Positions 10,333 through 22,275 of a stretch of 64,000 nucleotides of DNA are shown in pieces. Under the pieces are notes generated by a model. It was given only the letters and a program-made list of their open reading frames with translations. It searched no databases and was not told the DNA's origin. The stretch is taken from the NCBI GenBank assembly GCA_930367215.1, contig OV884056.1:123750053-123814052 (forward strand), in the 5' to 3' direction. The stretch comes from Pollenia angustigena (taxonomy: Eukaryota; Arthropoda; Insecta; Diptera; Polleniidae). The stretch's first letter is position 1, and every line of letters starts with the position of its first letter. The position numbers and the translations under genes are program-made.

Positions 10333-12972
10333 ACTGTTGAAAAATTTGTTTTTGGAACGCAAACGGCATCCGCCAACATAAAAATGAATTAGAATACTGT
10401 CTTAAAAATAAACAAATTGATGTCATGATGGTTTCTGAAACTCATTTGACCTCAAGAAATACGTTTAAAATCAATGGTTATACACTATATGATACCAAGG
10501 ACCCTCGAGATAGAGCTTGTGGAGGCTCTGCCATTTTGATAAAAACCCGAATCAAACACTACCTGATGTGTGATCATCGTGAAGATTATCTCCAAGCAAC
10601 GAACATTTGTATTAAAGAGCTGAATCGAAACATAGTAATCTCATCCTTATACTCACCACCTAGATTTGCAATATCAGAAAGCCAATATTATAAATATTAT
10701 AAGTCATTGGGGCCCTGTTTCCTGGCTGCTGGCGATTATAACGCTAAACATACCTTCTGGGGTTCACGACTAATAACACCAAAGGGTCGTGTTTTGTATA
10801 ATACAATCTCTAAAATGAATTTAAATGTCGTCGCGAGCGGACAACCAACATATTGGCCTGCTGATCCGCAAAAAATTCCAGATGTCATCGATTTCGGAGT
10901 GGTTAAAAACATCCCCACAGAAACGATTCAAGTTGAACCTTCGTTAGAATTATCCTCTGATCACACACCTACAATAGTTACTATAACAAACACCAATAGA
11001 ATCGTATCTCCCTCTGGTTACATAGCGACAACAGCTACACAAATAAACTGGTTAAAATATAAAAAATATCTCACTACCCATTGCACAGAAAATATTCCGC
11101 TTAGCACACCGGAAAATGTGGATCTCTCTATTGTCAATTTTGACAGTTATCTTAAACTAGCTGTTCAACATTCCAGCAAAACCCTCAAAAAACCAATTAT
11201 AATAAAATATATTTTGCAGATGTCGAGCGCCTCTTGAATGAAAAAAGGAGAGTGCGTAGAGAATGGCAATTGCAAAGATCCCCTCAACTTAAAAATGAAT
11301 TAAAAGAGTGTACAAAAAGGCTAAGAAAATTACTGCAGACTCAGAAAACGGCTTCCGTAGAAAAATATCTTAAGGACTTGGATGCAACTCCACAATCAGG
11401 GGGCAGCTAGAAACCTCAAAAGACCAGTTATCTCGAAACCACCATTAAGAAACTTGAATGGAAGTTGGGAGAAATGATAATGAAAAAGGAAACCTGTTTG
11501 TAAATCATTTGAAAAACGTATTTACCCAAAATATACCTGACGATACAGCGCACGAGTTGCCGCCTGTTAATGTTAGAGCAGCTATCCCCCTAAGATTTGA
11601 GATAAGGGAATAAGAAAGGGCTATTTGTGAATTAAACACCAAGAAGGCACCTGGTATTGATAAAATCAGTAACAAAATGCTTTTGGAGCTACCTCGCATA
11701 GCAAAGAAAATTATTCTTTATATTTTTAATGCTATTTTACGACTTGAATACTACCCTCAAGAATGGAAGGTCTCCTTAATAACGATGATACCAAAGCCAG
11801 GAAAAGATCACACAAAAGTTGAGTCATATAGGCCTATTAGCTTATTATCTAATATATCAAAGCTGTTTGAGAAGCTCTTAGCGTCAAAATTAACCCCAAT
11901 TTTAAATGACAATGGGTGTATACCCAATCATCAATTCGGCTTCAGAAGAGAGCATAGCACAATTGAACAAACCCATCGGATAGTAATCGCCATAAGAAAA
12001 GCCTTTGAAGAAAGAAAATATTGCTCCGCTCTTTTCATAGATGTTTCTCAAGCTTTTGACAAAGTCTGGCATGTAGGCTTGTTACATAAATTGAAGCTAA
12101 ACCTACCGGTTAATACACACAAGCTGTTAGAAAGCTACCTGGTCGGTCGAAAATTTATTATTAAAGAAGGCGATTTTTTAAGTTCTCCTCAGCCAATTGA
12201 AGCTGGAGTCCCTCAGGGAAGCATCCTGGGCCCACTTTTTTACCTTATATATACCTCGGACATGCCAACAAACAATCACACCCTAACCTCAACTTTTGCT
12301 GATGATACAGCTTTTCTAAGCGTACACGAGAACAGTCGTGAAGCATCTCGATACCTGCAGAATCATATATTTCAACTAGAACTGTGGTTTAAACAATGGA
12401 GAATAAAGGTCAATGAGCAAAAATGCGTACATATAACATTTACCTTGCGTCGGGAAACATGTCCCCCTATTAAAATCAATAATCAACTAGTGCCTCAACA
12501 ATCGCATGTCAAATATCTCGGTATTCATCTAGATCGGCGTTTAACATGGAAATGCCATATAGAAGCAAAATTAACCCAAATGAAACTAAAAGCAATTCAA
12601 ATTAACTGGCTTATTGGAAGAAATTCTGTTCTTAGTCTCGACTGCAAACTACTACTTTACAACGCTATTTTAAAGCCAATATGGTGCTACGGTATTCAAC
12701 TATGGGGCACTGCCTCGGCCTCAAATATCGAAAAAATTCAAAGGCGCCAAAATAAACTTCTTCGAATAATTACAGCTGCCCCTTGGTATGTTAAAAACTC
12801 AAATATCCACAATGATCTCAATGTGCCACTAGTAAGGACTATTATTACGAAGTATGCGGTAAAATATTTGAAAAGGCTAGAGTTGCACCCAAATTTACTA
12901 GCACGAAATATTTTAAATGATAGCGGCCACTCTCGCCTAAGAAGAAGAGACACTGCAGCACTTACCCATTAA
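10329..12972 (+). pseudogene. J1 ORF2: endonuclease-reverse transcriptase, broken
   Basis: The start codon overlaps the ORF1 stop (ATGA, 10329-10332). The AP-type endonuclease spans about 10330-10980, with WNANGI, SETH, AAGDYNAKHTFWGS and the SSDHTP metal-binding block. The RT (about 11650-12970) has PKPGKDHTKVESYRPISLLS, motif A LFIDVSQAFDKVWH, AGVPQGSILGP and catalytic FADD at about 12297-12308. No RNase H follows. Lesions private to copy 1: TGA at codon 4 (about 10335), a one-base loss in an A-run near 11190, deletions near 11400 and 11469. Lesion shared by all three copies: TAA at 11611-11613 between EN and RT. Confidence 0.9.
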
Positions 12973-13150
12973 GATGAGCGATAAACACCTACATATGTGA
13001 ACAGAACCCGTGATGAAGAAAATTTTTGTCTGGCACTGGCAGGACATAAAATAAAGCATTAGGTTAAGATTTGATTAATTATTGTTAGTTCATATTTAAT
13101 ATATGAAGATTCAATAAATAAATAATGAAAAAAAAAAAAAAAAATAAAAA

Positions 13151-13535
13151 ATTTATTTTGTAAAGGCTACGGGATGTAATTTTTATTTTGTTTTAGGTTT
13201 CGATTGTTTACCGGCGCTAATCAACGCCACTGGTACTATGTTGTATGGGGCAGAACCGCCTTTGTCAATTTTTTCGATTTTCAGAAGTTTTTGTCATATT
13301 GCCTTATTTTAAACGCTTTTTACATGCTTCTAAAAATTTCTGAAAAAGATGGAATAATTCGGATTATTTTAACGTAATAACCAAGTTAAAAAAGTTCATA
13401 GTTTAATCCAGAATGTTTTTTCGGCTCTCCTGAAAAGTCGAGTATAGCAAATTGCATTGCTATTTTTGCTCTTCTCTATCAATTTTACCATTCATACGCG
13501 CAATAAAACAATATCCGCTTTAAATAAAAGATTAT
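13151..13535. repeat. Repeat X, copy 1, right half
   Basis: Resumes X with ATTTATTTTGTAAAGGCTAC, matching 1455-1845, then runs straight into the 3' tail of element B1. Confidence 0.85.
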
Positions 13536-13639
13536 TAGGTTAGGTTAGAGTGGCCGGTCACAAAGACCCCGCAAAGACCAAATAGGTCCTTAGCGTTACC
13601 ACGCTGTACGATAGTCCACAGAAGAATATTAGAAAAATG

Positions 13640-16600
13640 TCATTCCGATGTAATGGTACTCAGAGTACCCCACACTCTCTTGACGAATGCCAGGAGTCTC
13701 ATTAACCCAATTCCGGAGACTTCCCCGAGACCTTGGAAGTAATGATCTCCCAGACAATTCGCCCTGGAGCGCACGAGTGCCGGACAGTAGCAGAGTAAAT
13801 GCTCCACTGTCTCCTTTTCCCCTGGTACCCCACAGAATCTACAATTGTCACTATTCAACCGCCCCGCCCTCCAGGCGTGTACCGCAGTCCAACAATGACC
13901 CGTCAAAAAGCCTACCACAAGTCTACAGTCCCTGCTCGTCAGCGACAGAAGAATTTTTGTCGACTCCGGATCATAGGATCCCCACATTACCCTGGATACC
14001 CTGCACGTTCTGGTGTTTTCCCAAATCGCCTCTGATCTCCTCCGTATAGCAGAGTCCTCCTTATGTTCTGAATTGGAGCCGGAATGGCCATCACCCTATC
14101 ATATGGTAGATGGACCCCCGTTTCGCCAATTCGTCCGCCTCCTCGTTGTCTTCTATGCCCTGGTGGCCACGAACCCAATAGATGTGAACTCTATTATTCG
14201 CACAGAGTCCATCCATCGAGTCCCTACACTCCTGGACGATCGAACAGTATGAATAATCAGCGGTTATCGCCCTGATCGCCGCCTGACTATCGGTGAAAAA
14301 ATTCACGTGCGAGTTCCCAGTAATGGAATGACGTGCCAAATCAGCAGCCATCTTGGCCGCAAATATCTCCGCCTGGAATATGCTACAGTAATCGGAAAGC
14401 TTATAAGATTCCCGAATGCCCAGTTCCCGGCAGTAGACTGCAGCTCCAACTCCGTCCTCCATTTTGGACCCGTCAGTGTAGAAACTGAAGGTCCCATGGC
14501 CAGATCGGAGTCCGGCCAAATAGCCGTCTTCCTCCAAGGTAACTCGTGGTTTCCTTCCAAATGTCAGCCTCGGAATGGTGTAGTCACAGCTACAATCTAT
14601 TCCCCTTATAATCATGTCATGACCATAAGGTCCGTATATAAACTGTCCCGTCGCCCTTAAGCGGATCGCAGACTTCCTCGCTGTTCCTTCTGCCACTAGA
14701 TGAATCGGTTGCTTATCCAGGATCACATCCAGTGCCGCAGTCGGTGTACTACGCAAGGCACCGGTGATACTAAGTTCGGCGAGTCTCTGTACGCCCGTTA
14801 GCATATTCTGGTACGATTTCTTATCCAATGCCGTCGACCATACAAGTATCCCGTAAAGTGCGATTGGTCTCGCCACCGATGTGTAGACCCAATGTGTAAG
14901 AGCAGGGGTTAGACCCCACGTCTTGCCCAGCATTCCTTTACATGCGTAGAGTGCATTCGTTGCCTTTTTCACCCTCTCCTCCATATTCAATCTCCACGAC
15001 AGTTTGCTATCCAGTATAACTCTCAGGTACTTTGTGTGGTATTTAACTTCCAGGCTAGTTTAGGTTTCCTCCATGGACCAACTTTGTACGTTTTCGTAAA
15101 TAGTACTAGGTCCGTCTTCTCGGAATTAACTCCCAGTCCTACTCCGGCTGCCCACTGGTAGATCATCGCAAGCGTAGCCTCCATTACAGAACTAATAGTA
15201 TTCAGATCCTTGCCAGCAACTAACACCGCCACGTCATCTGCGTATGCGGTTATCTTTGCCGCCCCGTCTTCAACTCCATTGAGAAGTTCGTTGACGGCAA
15301 GCGTCCAAAGCATTTGTGAGAGCACCCCACCCTGGGGAGTTCCCCGGTGTGCCCTTCTCATTATCCTGGAATTGCCCCACGTCGCAGATATAGTTCTGCA
15401 CCGTAGCAGGTTACCGATCCAGTTTTTAGCATGTGAGTGTGCCCCTGTGCGAGACAAGCTGGCCAAAATTGCCTCCGTGGACACATTATTGAATGCTCCC
15501 GCGATGCCCAGGAACACACCCATAGCGAAGTCCTTATAGTTGAGGGTCTTCTCAATCAGTGAGACGACTGAGTGGAGTGCTGTCTCAGTTGATTTACCCT
15601 TCGTGAAGGCGTGTTGATTAGCAGAGAGAATTGTCGGTCCCATGTTGCCCTTGACATGATTGTCCAAAATTCTCTCCAACGTTTTCAGCAGGAATGATGT
15701 GAGACTAATGGGTCTGAAATCTTTCGGGTACATATGATTGCTTTTACCCGCTTTCGGCAGAAACACAATCCTAGATAACCTCCAAGATTTAGGCACATAG
15801 TTCATTTTCAGACATCCCTTAAAGATTTCCACTAGCCATGGTACTATCCGTTGTCTGCCCCGCTGTAGTTGTGCCGGGATAATTCCGTCGAGACCAGGCG
15901 ACTTGTACGGCTGGAACGAGTCAATGGCCCATTCCACCCCCTCATAGGAGATAATACCATCATCCCCATTCGCCATAAAAGAAGTTTCACCAATTGGAAT
16001 AGGAACATCAGAACAGCCCGGAAAGTGTGTATCAACGAGTACCTCCAGCGTTTCCGTACTGCTCCTTGTCCATTCTCCGTTTTCCCTACAAACTGTACTT
16101 GGCATAACCGGACTGCTCACTAGCATCCTCCGCAGTCCTGCCGTTTCGGTTGTCTTCTCTATATTGTCACAGAAGCTTTTCCACGAAGTTCGCTTGGCCT
16201 TTCGCACGTCACGCTTATACACCCCAAGAGCATGTCCATACTTCCCCCAGCTTTCAGACCGGTCGACGATTTTCGCCAGTTTGAATAGCTCACGGAGCTC
16301 GCGTCTTTCACAGTCCAGCTGTCTATTCCACCAAGGTGGTCTGGACTTACGCCTAGCTCGTGTCGGAGGGCACGACTTCTCATAGTATCCAATAACGCCC
16401 GATACCAACGTGTCTATAGCAGAATCTATGTCCCCTGAACTTACCAGTGTTCGCGAGTAACACAGGTCCCTATTTAGAAGTGAAGAGTATTTGGCCCAAT
16501 CTGTATTCCTTGGGTTCCTAAACCCAAGTGTAATCTAACAAAAAAGATATATAGGAATGATCAGAGAAGGATGGCTGCGTTAGCACCTTCCAATCCTCTA

Positions 16601-17243
16601 CCACTACTTTATAATCCGTATAAAGCGTAACATCAAGTACATTTTCCTAAGTGGGACCCTTATACGTCGGGACCTCACCTCGATTCGCAATTTATATATT
16701 ATTCTGTAATATAAAAGCAATAAGATCTTCACCTCTATTGTTGATGTCCGTACTGCCCCATATTGTGTGATGAGCGTTAGCATCCGTGCCCGCCACCAGA
16801 TTTTGTTTCCTTCTACAAGCCTCCTCGACCAGTCTTTGGAGTTCTACTGGTGGGGCATCTCTGTCGTGTGGCATATAGGATGATGCAAGGAGTATGATGT
16901 CATCCCTGCCATCTTCCAAGGCCACTACCGTGAGATCGTCAGTGCTGTAATTATAGAGAATATATGAGTAAAAATTCTTTCCAACAAGTATTGCAGATCG
17001 TATTCTACCTACCACTTATGAGAAGTACGTGTTAAAATTACGTGACTTCAATCCAGAAACCCGATTTCCTGTGGAGATCCATGGTTCCTGTATTAAGACC
17101 ACGTCGTAGCGATCCTCCTCTAACGTGAGGAGGAGTTCGACCGATGCCATCTTACAATGTTGGAGGATGACTTGCAGGATCTTTAGCGTCATCAACTTAA
17201 AACACCCGCTCGGGGTCGGCTCTATTCTCCTTGGCCGTCTCAC
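13640..17243 (-). pseudogene. B1 ORF2: EN-RT-RNase H polyprotein, multiply disabled
   Basis: EN lies at about 17200-16690 (LQHCKMASVELLL, VLIQEPWIS, GTDANAHHTIWGS). RT lies at 16408-15060, with PKAGKSNHMYPKDFRPISL, GTPQGGVLS and YADD. RNase H lies at about 14500-14110, with YTDGS, AEIFA, FTDSQAA and EEADELA carrying the acidic residues, plus GHQG. A C-terminal CRFC...HLLCYC zinc-like motif is at about 13840-13780. Motif A reads VFLGIAGAFNNV, so the first catalytic Asp is Gly (codon GGC, about 15508-15510). Stops at 17016 and 16692 and a frameshift near 15060 are shared by B2 and B3. B1 alone lacks one C near 14117, which shifts the RNase H frame. Confidence 0.88.
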
Positions 17244-17758
17244 CCAGACTCAGTCCATAAGTGGCCGCAGTGGCAGCCGCCAGATCACGCTCCACTTCAT
17301 CGACCTCCAGTGTGTTATGGTTGGAGTCCTGTGGATGTCGTTTCTTTAAACGTAGAAACACACTTCCCACTCCCCCAGACATTTTCCATACCGAGGATAC
17401 AAAAGATCTTCTGCCTCCTTTGTGATCTGCAGTATGTAGTTTTGCCCGTCCTTGTTACCTTTTTGTACATGCAGAATCCTCCATTCTTTAGTGGGAATGT
17501 CGGGATTCTGATTTTGTAGGAGACGAAGAGCGACTTCCGGTATGACAATACGCGGAAAATTCACCTTCGCCTTCGGTACAGCAGGAATGTGCGATCGATC
17601 CACAATCTTAAGTTGTGCATCCGACCACAGACCCTTGAGTTTCGTAATGACTCCTTTAAGCCATTCCAGCGTCATTTCGTCTTTGCAACTGATGAGCTTC
17701 ACTCCATTGAACCAACCAGCCCCATCAAATGAGGGCAGCGGTCTTCAACTCTACAATC
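17197..17758 (-). pseudogene. B1 ORF1, C-terminal part (DUF4780-like), frameshifted
   Basis: The frame 17702-17346 (KLISCKDEMTLEWLKGVI..., LKIVDRSHIPAVPKAKVNFP, QNPDIPTKEW) resembles the DUF4780-type domain found in ORF1 of LOA-clade elements. The expected tail, MSGGVGSVFLRLKKRHPQ, lies in the next frame (17382-17197), so there is a frameshift near 17385. The same break is in B2 and B3. ORF1 overlaps the start of ORF2 by about 45 bp. Confidence 0.7.
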
Positions 17759-18705
17759 TTCCGACCACTACGAAAACCGAATTGACACTCATTAAGAAAA
17801 CTCCTAGAATCAATCAACCTTGTGATTTGTTTCTTAATAATGTTTTCAACAACTTTAGATAACACAGGCAAAATGCTAATGGGCCTCATATTGTCGACTG
17901 CCAGAATACAACCAGTTTTAGGAATTGGAATGATACGCGATGTTTTCCAATCTTTGGGATATTTAGATGATGTTAATATGGTACTCACGAAGTGAAGAAG
18001 ATGTCTACTGATGTAGGGAAAAATCAGTTTTAGTAATTTAATAGAAATGACATCAACACCCAATGCCGTAGACTTTATTTTAAATAAACTAATGCATAAA
18101 TCAATTTCAGTGATATTTGAAAAAGAGAAACATTCAGTCGAATAAATAAATTGTGTAAAATCAGGTTCCATATTAGCAACATCAAGTTGATTACTAATAA
18201 AATGTTCATTAATTTCATTAGCATCTAAATCAGTAGCAATGTTTGATGCTTCAGAAATACCAGCATTTGTTAAACTGTTCCACATTTTCTTCGTATCCCC
18301 GCAACAATTTTGGCTTTCGTCAGATTTCGTAGTTTCTTATAAATATCCCAATAACCGTCAGTTCTATGTTCATAAAATGTCCTTAACGCAATGTTAGTTA
18401 AGGATCTAAGGTAATTGATATCATAAGAAAATCTAATTTTATTCTGAGCAAGTGGTCGCCTCACTATCCTGATCGGAATAAAGTTCAAAATTTCATTGAA
18501 GAGAGTATTAAAAAATAATAGTTGCTTATCGGGATCGCATGTATTGTTAATTCGTGAAAAATCAGTCTGAGCTATTACTCTAAGAATTTCCGTTATATCC
18601 GCACGACAAGAGTCCCTAATACTCAAAGGACGACTTTGCAAATGTCATAATTAAAGGCACCTACCACAAATATATCCCTATAAAGAAAGGCACTTACGTA
18701 ACAAT
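17759..18705 (-). pseudogene. Element C, copy 2, lacking its 3' half
   Basis: Nearly identical to 5945-6895. It contains the RT fingers region (18285-17760; RPISILPVLSK, CQFGFRSGR), the pre-RT region (18641-18270) and the VVGAFNYD-type endonuclease scrap. It starts abruptly at the tandem-duplication join (TTCC at 17759-17762, shared by both partners), so the palm with FADD is missing. Confidence 0.88.
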
Positions 18706-19779
18706 ATATTTTCACTTCAAAAATAAAAATAGTCATATAGATTTCGTATACATTATACATTAAACATTCATTTTAAACAAATTTAAAAATATGTGTACCA
18801 GAAATGTTTTATAGCAAAAACACAAAAAAAAAAGAAATAAAACAAACAAAGTAACAAACAACTATGTACATATGTACTTACATCAAAGTTCCCAGTTTGA
18901 TTTTAAGCCTTATCCCCAATTAGCGATTTCTCATCTCCAAAAATCCGCAAAATATCTATTTTATAATAGCTATTTTATCCCCAAAAATCCCCACATTTCC
19001 TTAAAAATAAAATACATAAAATAATGTCAATGGAAAATATGCAAAGCTTGATTTATTTAAATAAATTTATTTGTGTAATATCATTAAATTTAATGCTTTT
19101 TATTCTTTGAGTTCTTCGTATTTATGAACGCAAAAGAAAAATAATTATGCGTCAATATTTCAAAAGCTAGCCTTTTATAATAGTAATCACAACACTTTTC
19201 TAAGCTTAAGGCTTATGTTAGTAAGCTTGTAACAAGTTCTTTCTAAAACGTTTTGGTTTGTTGGGATGTTTTTTTTACTTATGTATGGATTTAATAATTC
19301 ATTCGTGGTGGTGAGGAAAAATAAATTCTTTCCCTTCTTTAGACATGTTGTTGCTCGACAGTTTGCATGACCGCAGCACGAAATGCCCGTGTGTGTATAT
19401 TGTTTTTGTAAAATATTTTTGATAAAGCCAAACTATTTGGCAAAAATTATTGGAAAAAAACTAAAAGAACTGCACATATCGTCATCTTAAATGCAGAATA
19501 ATGTAAAATCACATTTCATGATTTTACATGAGAAGCAAAACGTTGTAAAATTGAAAATATTTCAGATATAAAGGCAATTTTAAATATTTAAGATAAAGAT
19601 GCGATAACCGATATATTATTGAGGAAAAAATTACCGCTTGTTAAAGGCGGTATCGGAAGGGACATGTCCCTGCGACAAGTCCCTTGCGACACGAGTTTTA
19701 GGGTGAGGGATCAGAGAGAGAATTAAAAAGGTTCTCTAATCACCAATTTTATACCAAATTCATTGAATCAACCAACCCA
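18706..19779. repeat. Non-coding spacer of the 11.8-kb tandem unit, copy 2
   Basis: Counterpart of 6896-7965 with scattered single-base differences. No gene recognised. Confidence 0.75.
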
Positions 19780-20280
19780 TATTACGTACAATTTGTGTTG
19801 TATTGTGATTTTTGGTTATATTGTGATGGATATAAAAACTTTTTGTTTTTCGTTTTTTTTTTACTTTTACCTAATTATTATTTTTTTGCCGCAAAAGAGA
19901 AAGAAAATTTAATGTTGAAAATTGATTCAACCGTGGTAAATATCCTTATTAGTACAAGCTTTGCATTCAATATTCAACAAGCTAAATACACAATAGTGTT
20001 GAGTGCAAAACGTAGCTATTATTTTGTTCTATTGTAATTTAGAAGCATGTATCATTTTGTAAGAGAACTTGTAACCTGATTAATATTTAACACAATTGTA
20101 ATGCATTATTATTTTCTAGAAAAGAAAACTCCATACAAATCTCACGAATTCTATTGTTACATTTGGAAAGAGATCAATCAAGGATAATCATATACATACT
20201 TATGCGGAAGAGTTTGTAATGCGATTACATGGGGCCAATTCTTATTTATGAAACTTTGAAATGAAAAGTTATTTATTTAT
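19780..20280. repeat. Repeat X, copy 2, left half
   Basis: Matches 962-1460 and 7966-8465 and ends in ATTTAT (20275-20280) before J2. Confidence 0.85.
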
Positions 20281-20629
20281 CAGTTCGGTTTGTGCTTTGT
20301 TGTGATACAGACGTGTATTTTTAACCCCGCATACGTTTTGAACTATTAATTAATCATATTTGATTTTGTAATATACGCAGCGAATGGACGCTTAAAAATA
20401 AATTATATATTTTGTTATTTAAATTATTTAACATAATAGTGAACAATTCAAACGATAAAATTAAATAAAGAAAAATAGTTAAAATATATACATTCGTATG
20501 AATGTTCATACATGTGTATGCATACATACTCTCAACAAAAACATTTTTTTTTGGTGTTGTTGTAAAAACAATAAATAATACAAATATTTAAAGCACAGCA
20601 AACGGTGAAAAACAAAAACAACTCTTTGC

Positions 20630-22275
20630 ATGAGTAAGAACAGTGAAACAACGCTAAGGCAAAATGAAAGAAATGTTTATGTGACCGTTCAGGCAAACGA
20701 AAATAATGCTGAAATAAATAAAACAAAACAAAACAATATTAACTATCTAACGGCTAAGCCTATTATTCGAACACGTTCTCTTTCACCCTCGGTGTTCACA
20801 AAAACGGTGGATAGTGATACATTAAAAAATATTAATCTGTCTTTGGGGACAAGTGTTGTAGCGTCCGCAAGTATTACCGCGGCGGAAAAAACAATCTTAG
20901 TAACAAATCATACCATAATCTCAAATACAGACGCAATGGAGAACCCTTTAGTGAAAAATTGTCAAAAGCCTCAAATACAAGTTGGTATGGACAGGTATAT
21001 AACAGTGCTTAAACGGGGTCGCAGCCCTACCTCTTCAGCAGTTGCTTCGGCCTCAAAAGTAACATCTTTTGATAGAATAAATTCACAAAACCGTTTTGCA
21101 ATTCTTGAGGACGAATCCCCAGAGGCACCAAACGTCATAAAATCTTCTAAGCCACCCCCAATATATCTTAGGGAGCAAAACTCAAGTGAGTTAATAAAGA
21201 GCGTGATCTCGGTAATAGGTGAAAATTCTTTTTACGTAGCGGCAATCAAGCGTGGTAATCAGCCTTATTATGAATAAAAATTCCCCGGGAGTTTTCTCGC
21301 TTCTCCCATTTTTCCTATGTTAATTCAATTGTAAAAATGGGAAAAGGGAAAAAACTCCCGGGGAATTTTTATTCATAATTGGGCTGAATATAAACGAGAC
21401 AAAAATACAGGTTAATAATGAGAATGATTTTCGCAAACTAACAAACCAATTTGAATCCCTTAAAAAAAGCTTTTATACATATCAGCTGAAGAGCAGCAAA
21501 GGCCTTCAGGTAGTGATCAAGGGCATAGACTCGAGCGTGGACCCTGAAGAAATTAAAACCTTTTTGGAAGAGAAAGGCTTTAAAATAAAAAACGTTACAA
21601 ATATCAAAAATAGGGAAAAAATCCCCAACCACTATTTCGAGTGTAGCTAGAACCTGGCGACGTTAAGCTTAAAAAAATGACACGCATCCTATTTACAATT
21701 TAAAATATATTCTCTACAGAAGAATAACTATAGAGGAGCCGCAGAAAAGAAATGGTCCCGTTCAATGTCTCAACTGCCAAGAATTTGGCCATACTAAGGC
21801 CTACTGCTATTTACCCCCTGTTTGCGTAGTATGTGGTGAATTACATGGTACAGTCCAGTGTGATAAGTCTAAAAATGACCCCAATGTAAAAAAATGAAGC
21901 AACTGTGGCGGCAATCACACTGCCAATTATAGAGGATGTCCTGTATATACTATCGTCAAGCAGTCGGCTGGACCGAAAACTAATCCCCCTCAAATGCAGG
22001 TACCAAATCAAGCAAACACTAATGACACTCAGGCTCTGCAGCCTAGTAATAACAGAACCTCTTATACTAACGTCCTAAAATCAAACCATGTGCCAATGCA
22101 AGGTGCTTCGCCAAGTAATGATGAAACTCCAGTTTCTAATTTAAGTCGTCTAGAAAAAACCATGGAAACTTTAGTGCAAACAGTAAATAATTTTACAAAC
22201 ACAATGGGTAATATGATGCAGGAGATCCTTAGAATGCAATCGATGTTATTGCAAGCTGTACTTAACAAACCATGA
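20630..22275 (+). pseudogene. J2 ORF1: gag-like protein, interrupted by a MITE
   Basis: Same architecture as J1 ORF1 (polar N-terminus, PRE_C2HC-like domain, three zinc knuckles, tail ending LLQAVLNKP). The frame is open to 21277, where the inserted MITE brings a stop. Further private damage: TAG near 21645 and TGA replacing the first Cys of the third knuckle near 21895. It shares with J1 the missing base that throws the frame before the knuckles. Its stop overlaps the ORF2 start. Confidence 0.85.
21260..21386. mobile_element. Foldback MITE, 127 bp, inserted in J2 only
   Basis: Terminal inverted repeats of about 32 bp (left CAGCCTTATTATGAATAAAA; right, reverse-complemented, CAGCCCAATTATGAATAAAA), flanked by AAT at 21257-21259 and 21387-21389. 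J1 has the intact site (GGTAATAAAAACGAG, about 9436-9450), so both the element boundaries and the 3-bp target duplication are visible directly. No ORF. Superfamily not assigned. Confidence 0.9.

Larger units (their letters stand above)
8466..13150 (+). mobile_element. Element J, copy 1: full-length Jockey-clade non-LTR retrotransposon (dead)
   Basis: 4685 bp from CAGTTCGGTTTGTGC to a 3' A-rich tail (AATAAATAAATAATG then poly-A, 13106-13150). It is flanked by ATTTAT at 8460-8465 and 13151-13156, and the uninterrupted target is present at about 1451-1470. It carries two ORFs in the order gag-like ORF1 and EN-RT ORF2 without RNase H, as in the Jockey clade. The AT-rich target and A tail fit target-primed reverse transcription. 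Both ORFs are disrupted. Confidence 0.92.
13536..17758 (-). mobile_element. Element B, copy 1: LOA-clade non-LTR retrotransposon, 5'-truncated by the duplication join
   Basis: Read right to left: end of ORF1, ORF2 (EN-RT-RNase H-Cys/His motif), and a short 3' UTR ending in a CTAACCTAACCTAAT tail. The RNase H domain after the RT and the general RT style (GTPQGGVLS, AYADDVAVLVAGK) point to the LOA clade, relatives of Bilbo/Lian. The 5' end is lost because B1 stops at 17758 where the second tandem unit begins inside element C; the more complete copy B3 continues about 900 bp further. Confidence 0.85.

Noticed and set aside
13532..13550. TTAGGTTAGG resembling the arthropod telomere repeat
   Set aside because: Only two units, located at the 3' tail of an LOA element on the opposite strand, and flies generally lack TTAGG telomeres. 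Coincidental tail sequence.
13687..14660. Several + strand open frames across element B, also in B2 and B3
   Set aside because: They are antisense shadows of the RNase H and RT coding strand; the repetition reflects the tandem duplication.
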